DNA of 5,567 nt from an uncultured Oscillibacter sp. GTDB lineage: Bacteria > Bacillota > Clostridia > Oscillospirales > Oscillospiraceae. Numbering within the stretch: the first letter of the stretch is position 1; each line of letters begins with the position of its first letter. This document shows positions 1-5,186 of this stretch, in pieces. The notes under the pieces were generated by a model, which saw only the letters and a list, made by a program, of their open reading frames with translations, was not told the origin of the DNA and searched no databases. The translations under genes and the position numbers were made by a program. Where the stretch lies: the NCBI GenBank assembly GCA_946183175.1, contig CAMHBH010000126.1, positions 1 to 5,567 of the forward strand. The letters are read 5' to 3'.

Positions 1-90
1 GGTCTTGTGCAATGAGGTACCGTGAACCATGTCAGGCGGGGAACCGAGCAGCATTAAGCGGAGCACCCATGTGACGCAAGGGAGCCGGTT
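1..90 (+). ncRNA. ffs/scr: Signal recognition particle RNA, 3' part (5' end outside window)
   Basis: This is the RNA scaffold of the signal recognition particle, which binds Ffh and targets nascent membrane and secreted proteins. The domain IV signature is visible: GTCAGG (31-36), a CGG/CCG stem (37-39 with 44-46) closed by a GGAA tetraloop (40-43), then AGCAGC (47-52), which is the Ffh-binding internal loop. The flanking GTGAACC (22-28) and TTAAGCG (54-60) are also typical. An outer helix forms between about 3-9 (TCTTGTG) and 75-81 (CGCAAGG). The 5' portion lies left of the window, so I cannot tell whether this is the large Bacillus-type (Alu domain) or the short form. The exact 3' end is uncertain. 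It sits directly before dnaX, as scr does in B. subtilis. Confidence 0.9.
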
Positions 91-104
91 CCACGGCTGA
101 GAGC

Positions 105-111
105 GGAGGAG
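105..111 (+). promoter_or_regulatory. Ribosome binding site of dnaX
   Basis: GGAGGAG lies 7 nt before the ATG at 119 and fixes the dnaX start. It is only about 15-20 nt beyond the end of the conserved SRP RNA helix, so the RNA's 3' trailer and the dnaX leader nearly touch or overlap. A T-rich run (112-116) separates it from the start codon. Confidence 0.75.
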
Positions 112-118
112 TTTTTCT

Positions 119-1915
119 ATGGCAACGTATCAGGCACTTTACAGGAAGTACCGCCCGGCGGCGTTTTCGGATGTCGTCGGACAGTCGCACATCACGCGCA
201 CTTTGCAAAGGCAGGTCGCCGAGAACCGCACTTCCCACGCGTACCTGTTCACGGGGAGCCGGGGCACGGGAAAAACGACCTGTGCCAAAATTCTCGCGCG
301 CGCCGTCAACTGCGAGAATCCCCAAGACGGCAACCCCTGCGGGACTTGCGCGGCGTGCGTGGCGCTGGAAGAGGGGAATTCGCTGGACGTGCTCGAACTC
401 GACGCCGCCTCCAACAACGGCGTCGACCAAGTGCGCGCCCTGCGCGACGAGGCGGTCTACCCGCCCGCCAACGTGCGCAAGCGCGTGTACATCGTCGACG
501 AGGTGCACATGCTGTCCACGTCGGCCTTTAACGCGCTGTTGAAGATTCTGGAGGAGCCGCCGGAGCACCTCATGTTCATTCTGGCGACGACCGAACTGCA
601 CAAAGTCCCGGCGACGATTCTTTCGCGCTGTCAGCGCTACGCGTTCCGGAGAATCGCCCCCGCCGACATCGCCGCGCGTCTGCGCTACGTCGCCGGACTG
701 GAACACATTCCATTGACCGGCGACGGCGCGGAACTGCTGGCGCGTCTGGCGGAGGGGGCCATGCGCGACGGGCTGTCGCTACTCGACCAGTGCGCGGCGT
801 CGGGGGGCACCGTCGACAGCACGTCCGTACTCAATACGCTGGGCCTCGCCGGACACCTCCAAACCGCCGCGCTACTGGAACATATTCTCCGGCGCGACGT
901 GCCGTCGGCGCTGACGCTGTTCGGGGAGCTCTACGACAACGGGCGCGACGGCGTGACCGTCCTCCGCGAACTCTCCGCGCTGATTCGCGACCTCCTCCTG
1001 AAACGTATGGCCCCCGAAGGGAGTGCCGCTCTGCTGTCCGGCGGCTACGACGATAACACCCTAGCCCGTCTGGGCGCGCTCGCCGCCGACAACCGCCTGT
1101 TGTACCTGGCCACGTCGCTACAGGGCGTGGGCGCGGAGCTCTCCGACAGCCGGAACAGCCGATTAAACGCGGAGCTGTACCTGTTGCGCCTGTGCGACGA
1201 GACGCTGTCCGGCGATTTGTCGGCGCTGGTCAGCCGCGTGGAGCGTCTGGAAGCGGGCTATTCCGCCGCCCCCGCGCAATTCGCCGCCGTACCTATGCCC
1301 GCCGCGCCCGTACGGGAACCCGCCGCCGCGCCGCCGCGCCGACAGGTATCGCCGCCGCAACAGGCGACGCCCGCGCCTGTGCGTCAGGCCCCGCCCGTAC
1401 CGGACGAGGTTCCACCGCCCTACGACGAACTGCCCCCGCCGGACGATACGCCCCCGTGGGACGACGCCCCGCCGCCGGACAATACGCCCCCGTGGAACGA
1501 CGCCCCGCCGCCGGACGATACGCCCCCGTGGAACGACGCGCCGCCGACACCGGATTCCGTACCGCTTCCGGATACGCCGCCGCAGAATTTCGACGCGCCG
1601 CCGCACGTTTCGGCGGACTGTACCGCGATTCTGGAACGTTCCCGCGCGCGCCTCCCCGCGATGTACGCCTCTTTTCTGTCACTGTGTACCGGGACATTCG
1701 CCGACGGCCTTTTCACCCTCTACGCCCCCGACTCCGTCACGCTCAGCCGCCTGAATAACGAGCGGGTGCAGACCGCCCTACAGGAGGAGAGCGGCGCGGA
1801 ACGCGTCGCCATGCGGGAGGGGACGCCCCCGCCCGTATCCCCCCGGGAAAACCGCGAGGCTTTGCTGACGTTCAGCCGCCAGCGCCCCGACATCATCCAA
1901 ATTATCGGAGAGTAA
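119..1915 (+). CDS. dnaX: DNA polymerase III subunit gamma/tau (clamp loader)
   Basis: This is the AAA+ ATPase of the replicative clamp loader; it loads the sliding clamp and, as tau, organises the replisome. The 598-residue protein begins with the family start MATYQALYRKYRP. Seen: Walker A GSRGTGKT (46-53), four zinc-module cysteines C65, C74, C77 and C80, Walker B IVDE (125-128), sensor-1 ATTELHK (156-162), the SRC arginine-finger motif (169-171) and sensor-2 region GAMRDGLSLLDQ (213-224). The collar domain runs to about 365. A long Pro-rich linker (about 383-496) carries three 12-residue repeats. A tau-type C-terminal domain follows (about 500-598) and ends IIQIIGE. The length fits a full tau. 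No convincing programmed frameshift site for a short gamma form was seen. The stop region is duplicated downstream. ebfC follows, probably in the same transcript. Confidence 0.96.
   Translation: MATYQALYRKYRPAAFSDVVGQSHITRTLQRQVAENRTSHAYLFTGSRGTGKTTCAKILARAVNCENPQDGNPCGTCAACVALEEGNSLDVLELDAASNNGVDQVRALRDEAVYPPANVRKRVYIVDEVHMLSTSAFNALLKILEEPPEHLMFILATTELHKVPATILSRCQRYAFRRIAPADIAARLRYVAGLEHIPLTGDGAELLARLAEGAMRDGLSLLDQCAASGGTVDSTSVLNTLGLAGHLQTAALLEHILRRDVPSALTLFGELYDNGRDGVTVLRELSALIRDLLLKRMAPEGSAALLSGGYDDNTLARLGALAADNRLLYLATSLQGVGAELSDSRNSRLNAELYLLRLCDETLSGDLSALVSRVERLEAGYSAAPAQFAAVPMPAAPVREPAAAPPRRQVSPPQQATPAPVRQAPPVPDEVPPPYDELPPPDDTPPWDDAPPPDNTPPWNDAPPPDDTPPWNDAPPTPDSVPLPDTPPQNFDAPPHVSADCTAILERSRARLPAMYASFLSLCTGTFADGLFTLYAPDSVTLSRLNNERVQTALQEESGAERVAMREGTPPPVSPRENREALLTFSRQRPDIIQIIGE
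1433..1540 (+). repeat. Three tandem 36-bp units in the dnaX linker
   Basis: Three head-to-tail 36-bp units (1433-1468, 1469-1504, 1505-1540) encode PPPDDTPPWDDA, PPPDNTPPWNDA and PPPDDTPPWNDA. Units 2 and 3 differ by two bases (AAT/GAT and the last base), which indicates recent expansion or homogenisation. Degenerate partial units flank them (PPPYDEL before, PPTPDSVPLP after). The region is acidic and probably disordered, joining the clamp-loader core of tau to its C-terminal domain. The regular Trp is unusual for a plain Pro/Ala linker. Confidence 0.9.
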
Positions 1916-1999
1916 CGACTACAACCTGATATCAACCAAGTACCGGAAAGTAACGACACAACCCGACATCAACCGAGTATCGGGGAGTAACGACTACAA
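1886..1999 (+). repeat. Three tandem degenerate copies of the dnaX tail and stop region
   Basis: Units at 1886-1924 (39 nt), 1925-1961 (37 nt) and 1962-1999 (38 nt) align end to end. The shared pattern is CC(C/T)GA(C/T)ATCA, then CC, then TA(T/C)CGG, then AGTAACGAC and ACAA. The first copy encodes the last dnaX residues (PDIIQIIGE) and the TAA stop. Copies 2 and 3 lie in the intergenic space and share an ATCAACC variant and a one-base deletion relative to copy 1. Most other differences are transitions. Copy 3 runs straight into the ebfC ribosome binding site. This looks like duplication of the gene end followed by drift; a binding or leader function is possible but not shown. Confidence 0.85.
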
Positions 2000-2005
2000 A
2001 AGGAG
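1999..2005 (+). promoter_or_regulatory. Ribosome binding site of ebfC
   Basis: AAAGGAG ends 9 nt before the ATG at 2015. This supports that start over the ATG at 2008, which is too close to the site and opens a different frame without family similarity. The site begins immediately after, or on the last base of, the third tail repeat. Confidence 0.75.
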
Positions 2006-2014
2006 TAATGAAAC

Positions 2015-2398
2015 ATGAGTTACAGTGCGCGCCGGGGCTTTACCAACGGCAGTCAGAACCCCGCCGGGAGCCGCCGTCAGGCCGAGTTACAGCAGAGATT
2101 CGCCCAAATGCAGGCCGATATGGACGCCGCCCAGAAGGAAGTCGAGGCCAAGGAATTTGTCGCCACGTCGGGCGGCGGCGCGGTCGAGGCTACCGTCAAC
2201 GGCAAACGCGAGCTGGTGTCGCTGACGGTCAAGCCGGAGGTCGTCGACCCGCAGGACACCGAGATGTTGCAGGACTTGATTGTCACCGCCGTCAACGAGG
2301 CGCTCCGTCAGGCGGCGGAGACCATGGAACAGAAAATCGAGAGCGTGAGCGGGAATCTGAATCTGGGCGGGTTCAATCTGGGCAATTTGTCCCTGTAA
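2015..2398 (+). CDS. ebfC: YbaB/EbfC family nucleoid-associated protein
   Basis: This is a small dimeric DNA-binding protein of the YbaB/EbfC family, thought to associate with the nucleoid; its exact role is not settled. The product is 127 residues, slightly longer than the usual 100-110. Family features seen: a basic, Gly/Asn-containing N-terminus, a helix rich in Gln, Met, Lys and Glu (about 22-47), the core strand segment with SGGGAVEATVNGKRELVSL (about 52-70), the hallmark VKPEVVDPQDTEMLQDLI followed by AVNEAL (about 72-97), and a Gly/Asn/Leu-rich tail. It lies downstream of dnaX as in many bacteria. The usual third gene of this cluster, recR, is not present; a terminator follows at once. 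Confidence 0.93.
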   Translation: MSYSARRGFTNGSQNPAGSRRQAELQQRFAQMQADMDAAQKEVEAKEFVATSGGGAVEATVNGKRELVSLTVKPEVVDPQDTEMLQDLIVTAVNEALRQAAETMEQKIESVSGNLNLGGFNLGNLSL

Positions 2399-2403
2399 GG
2401 CGT

Positions 2404-2433
2404 CGGGCGAACCGGTTACGGTTCGCCCGTTTT
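2404..2433 (+). terminator. Intrinsic terminator after ebfC
   Basis: CGGGCGAACCG (2404-2414) pairs perfectly with CGGTTCGCCCG (2419-2429) around a four-base GTTA loop, followed by TTTT (2430-2433). This 11-bp GC-rich stem starts 5 nt after the ebfC stop and should end the SRP/dnaX/ebfC transcript, insulating the nrfA block. The T-tract is short. Confidence 0.88.
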
Positions 2434-2446
2434 GTCGAAAAAGTGG

Positions 2447-2475
2447 TTTACAAACCGCCGTTCTTCTGGTAGAAT
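2447..2475 (+). promoter_or_regulatory. Sigma-A-type promoter for nrfA
   Basis: A -35 hexamer TTTACA (2447-2452) and a -10 hexamer TAGAAT (2470-2475) are separated by exactly 17 nt, with a TGn extended -10 element at 2467-2469. Transcription should start near 2481-2484, giving an untranslated leader of about 40 nt. The promoter sits between the ebfC terminator and nrfA. A short palindrome, GGTTTACAAACC (2445-2456), covers the -35 box and could be a regulator site. Not tested experimentally. Confidence 0.72.
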
Positions 2476-2508
2476 GAGCATAGATTCCTACCGCTTCACG
2501 ATTGCCTG

Positions 2509-2516
2509 AAAGGAGG
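2509..2516 (+). promoter_or_regulatory. Ribosome binding site of nrfA
   Basis: AAAGGAGG, close to a perfect anti-16S match, lies 8 nt before the ATG at 2525. It supports that start and predicts efficient translation. Confidence 0.8.
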
Positions 2517-2524
2517 CGTTCTAT

Positions 2525-3853
2525 ATGGAAAAGACAGTCCTTCATAAAACCATAGGCGCGTCCGCCGTGGCTGTGGTACTGGTAGCGTTGTGCGGCCTGT
2601 TCGCGGGCACGGAAGTCGCCAAACCCGCCAGCGTCCCCGCCGACGCCGGGGGAGGCGTACAGGCTACGCAGAGCGCGACCAAGACCGGGCCATTGACCCG
2701 CGCCGATATCGACTACCGGAAACTCACGGCCCCCGCGCCGGGCGCTCAGGACGGCACCGTCAACGCCGCCGACTGGGCCGCCTACTACCCCTACATCGTC
2801 GCGACCATGGGCGACAACGCCAAAAACAGTTACGTCACCGACTATCTGGAGGAAGACCCGTACCTGGTCAACATCTACGAGGGCTACGGCTTCGCCAAGG
2901 ACTACGGCAGCGCCCGCGGGCACGAATACTGTCTTGAAGACGTAGCCAAGACACAGCGCCCCCACCCGAAAGCAAACTGTCTGACTTGCAAGACCCCCAA
3001 TTTCGCCAAGCTCGTCGACGAACAGGGAATCGGCGTGTATTCGATGGCCTTCGACGAGGTTCTCGGCATGATGGAGGAGAATGTAAGCTGTTACACCTGC
3101 CACGGCAACGCCGGCCCCGCCAATCGCGGCGCGCTGACCGTCACGCATAACTACGTACGCGAGGCCCTCGGAAACTCCATGAGCGATATCGACCCCGCCG
3201 TGCTGGCCTGCGGACAGTGCCATATCGAGTACTACTTCACCCCGTCCGACAGCGAGACCATGATGCCCTATCACGATGTCGACAGCATGACCCCCGAGGC
3301 CATTCTGGCCTACTATGACAGTATCGGGTTCTCTGACTGGACACAGGAGAGTACCGGGGCCAAAATGCTCAAAGCTCAGCACCCCGAAATGGAAACCTTC
3401 CTGCACGGCAAACACGCGAACCTGCTGACGTGTTCGGACTGCCATATGCCCATTGAGACGGCGGAGGACGGCACGGTATACCACAGTCACACGCTCGTCA
3501 GCCCGCTGGACAACGAAACCTTGCTCGCCACTTGCGCGGCCTGTCACGGACAGACCGACATGGTCAGCTTTGTACACAGTCTGCAAGACCGCGTGACGGC
3601 GCGGGAGACGGAAGTCGGGAACAAGCTGTCGGGGCTCAAGGACGAACTCGCGGCGGCGGTCAGCGCCAAGAAGATGACGACCCGGCAACTGGACGAAATC
3701 CGGCAACTCTACCGGGAAGCGCAGTGGTTCTTTGATTTCTGCTACGTCGAAAACTCCGAGGGCGCGCACAACTCCGAACTCTCGTTCCGGTGTCTGGACA
3801 CCTCCGAGGCCAAGATTGAGGAAGCGCTGGCGCTCCTGAACGGAAAACAGTAA
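2525..3853 (+). CDS. nrfA: Ammonia-forming cytochrome c nitrite reductase (pentaheme)
   Basis: NrfA reduces nitrite to ammonium with six electrons on the outer face of the cytoplasmic membrane. The 442-residue protein has a basic N-terminus and hydrophobic segment (about 9-28) acting as signal peptide or uncleaved anchor; there is no good lipobox at C23. Five heme sites are seen: active-site heme CLTCK (152-156, Lys-ligated), CYTCH (189-193), CGQCH (229-233), CSDCH (303-307) and CAACH (337-341). By motif alignment the catalytic Arg, Tyr and His are R131, Y236 and H286. E235, Y236, K283 and Q285 match the calcium site, so this looks like the Ca-dependent class rather than the Arg-substituted one. 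The C-terminal DFCYVENSEGAHN (404-416) matches the conserved family segment. Extra cysteines C136, C406 and C423 are not in heme motifs. No nrfH lies next to it in this window; resB and ccsA follow. Confidence 0.96.
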   Translation: MEKTVLHKTIGASAVAVVLVALCGLFAGTEVAKPASVPADAGGGVQATQSATKTGPLTRADIDYRKLTAPAPGAQDGTVNAADWAAYYPYIVATMGDNAKNSYVTDYLEEDPYLVNIYEGYGFAKDYGSARGHEYCLEDVAKTQRPHPKANCLTCKTPNFAKLVDEQGIGVYSMAFDEVLGMMEENVSCYTCHGNAGPANRGALTVTHNYVREALGNSMSDIDPAVLACGQCHIEYYFTPSDSETMMPYHDVDSMTPEAILAYYDSIGFSDWTQESTGAKMLKAQHPEMETFLHGKHANLLTCSDCHMPIETAEDGTVYHSHTLVSPLDNETLLATCAACHGQTDMVSFVHSLQDRVTARETEVGNKLSGLKDELAAAVSAKKMTTRQLDEIRQLYREAQWFFDFCYVENSEGAHNSELSFRCLDTSEAKIEEALALLNGKQ

Positions 3854-3862
3854 CGGACGGCA

Positions 3863-3888
3863 CACGGCGGAAACCACTTTCCGCCGTG
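3863..3888 (+). promoter_or_regulatory. Intergenic hairpin between nrfA and resB
   Basis: CACGGCGGAAA (3863-3873) pairs perfectly with TTTCCGCCGTG (3878-3888) around a CCAC loop, giving 11 bp. It begins 9 nt after the nrfA stop. The tail is GTTTCG, without a real T-tract, so full termination is doubtful. It could be a partial terminator or a 3' mRNA stabiliser that lets nrfA accumulate above the maturation genes. Confidence 0.8.
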
Positions 3889-3908
3889 GTTTCGTATAAG
3901 GGGGAAGC

Positions 3909-5186
3909 ATGTCGAACGTCAAGAAAATCTGGAAATTCCTGTCCTCCATGCGCTTCGCGCTGATTCTGCTCGTACTCCTCGCGGGTTCGTGCGCGCTGGC
4001 AAGCCTGGTCACGCAGGGGCAGTCCTACGACTGGTACGCCGCGCGCTATTCCGGACGCGTCGCGGCGTGGATTCTCGCCTTCCGCCTCGACGACGCCTTT
4101 CACAGCGTCTGGTTCGTACTATTGAGCGGCTTTCTGGTGCTGAATCTGCTGTTCTGCAATCTGTTACATTTCCCGGCGCTGTTGCGGCGCAGTCGGGAAA
4201 CCGTCCCGAACCCGGACGCCCCGCCGGACGCGCGCGCGGAGGGCGTACAAGACCCGGAGGCGGTGTTCCGCGCGCTGGGACTGCCGCGTATACGCCACGC
4301 CACCACCGCCGACGGGCGCGAGTTACGCTACGCGTACAGGAACCGCGCGGGGCTGTGGGGCGCGTGGGTGTGCCATTTTGGGATACTGCTTCTCATCGTG
4401 GCATTCAGTCTCGGACAGGCCACCCGACAGGAATACTCCGTCTACGGCGTCCCGGGACAGACGCGCCCGGTCGGCGACACCGGACTGCTTGTCACGATTG
4501 ACGATTTCCGCGTCGACCTCCGCGACGACAACTCCGTAGAGCAGTACACGGCGGACATCACGGTCACGAACCCGGACGCCGTACAGCAAAGCGCGTCCGT
4601 GAGCGTCAACGCCCCCGCGCGGCTGTTCGGCATGACGTTCTACCAGAACTCCACCGGCTGGGCCGCGAATGTGCGTGTCACGGAGGACGGCGAGCCCCTA
4701 CAGGAAACCGTTCTTTGCGCCGGGGAGTACGTCCCGGTCTCCGGCAGGCCCGAACTCGTGATTTACTTCAACGCCTTCTATCCCGACTACGAACTCATTC
4801 CCGGACAGGGCCCGCGTACCCGTTCGGCGGAGTTGAACAACCCCGGCTACCTCTATTCCGTCTACTACCGGGGCGAAATCCTCGGCATGAACATTCTCAA
4901 CGACGGGGAGGAATTGACGATTGACGAGTACACCGTCACATTCTCGGAGCCGCGGACGTTCACGCTGATTCAGGTCAAGCGCGACGCGTTCGCGTGGCTG
5001 GCCCTCGCCGGCGGCCTGATTATGACGTTGGGCCTGTTTCTTGCGTTCTACGTCCAGCCCGTGACGGTCTGGGCCGCGCCCGGCGAAAACGGCTGGACAG
5101 TCTCCGGAATCTCCCGCAAGGGCGGCGCGCTCTTCCGCGAACAGTTCGCCCGCGCGACACAAGAAGGGGGTAACGACCTTGCTTGA
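3909..5186 (+). CDS. resB: Cytochrome c biogenesis protein ResB/Ccs1
   Basis: This is a membrane subunit of the System II cytochrome c maturation complex; with CcsA/ResC it carries heme across the membrane and helps join it to CXXCH motifs. The 425-residue product starts SNVKKIWKFLSSMRFALILL, typical of the family. Four membrane segments are visible (about 15-34, 66-88, 150-169, 359-382), with a large extracytoplasmic domain (about 170-357) containing the family-like FYQNSTGW (244-251). H65 and H156, at or in membrane segments, are candidate heme-linked histidines. The C-terminal tail (about 392-425) is cytoplasmic-type. The ATG follows an AAGGGGG site (3898-3904). The stop overlaps the ccsA start, implying translational coupling. 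Lying after nrfA, it most likely serves NrfA maturation; other cytochromes cannot be excluded. Confidence 0.93.
   Translation: MSNVKKIWKFLSSMRFALILLVLLAGSCALASLVTQGQSYDWYAARYSGRVAAWILAFRLDDAFHSVWFVLLSGFLVLNLLFCNLLHFPALLRRSRETVPNPDAPPDARAEGVQDPEAVFRALGLPRIRHATTADGRELRYAYRNRAGLWGAWVCHFGILLLIVAFSLGQATRQEYSVYGVPGQTRPVGDTGLLVTIDDFRVDLRDDNSVEQYTADITVTNPDAVQQSASVSVNAPARLFGMTFYQNSTGWAANVRVTEDGEPLQETVLCAGEYVPVSGRPELVIYFNAFYPDYELIPGQGPRTRSAELNNPGYLYSVYYRGEILGMNILNDGEELTIDEYTVTFSEPRTFTLIQVKRDAFAWLALAGGLIMTLGLFLAFYVQPVTVWAAPGENGWTVSGISRKGGALFREQFARATQEGGNDLA
5163..5170 (+). promoter_or_regulatory. Ribosome binding site of ccsA
   Basis: GAAGGGGG, inside the 3' end of resB, lies 8 nt before the TTG at 5179. 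This spacing decides for the TTG start rather than the internal ATG at 5215, which would cut into the first membrane segment. Confidence 0.65.

Noticed and set aside
111..118. T-run after the SRP RNA as an intrinsic terminator
   Set aside because: The nearest stem (83-98) is only 5 bp and ends 13 nt before the T-run, which lies between the dnaX ribosome binding site and start codon.
268..274. GGGAAAA in X-XXY-YYZ phase in dnaX, a possible -1 slippery heptamer
   Set aside because: It encodes the Walker A motif, so a frameshift there would truncate the protein before any functional domain. It is far from the position where gamma-forming frameshifts occur.
2008..2472. Alternative coding frame starting at ATG 2008
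   Set aside because: It is Arg/Gly-rich, runs through the terminator and promoter of nrfA, and lacks the clear YbaB/EbfC similarity of the frame starting at 2015.
3895..3900. TATAAG as a -10 box for resB
   Set aside because: It adjoins the ribosome binding site about 10 nt before the ATG and has no matching -35 box; the hairpin occupies that place.
2087..4012. A 641-codon open frame on the minus strand opposite ebfC, nrfA and the resB start
   Set aside because: It spans three well-recognised genes and the terminator/promoter region antisense, has no recognisable domain, and is explained by GC-rich codon use suppressing stops in the opposite frame.
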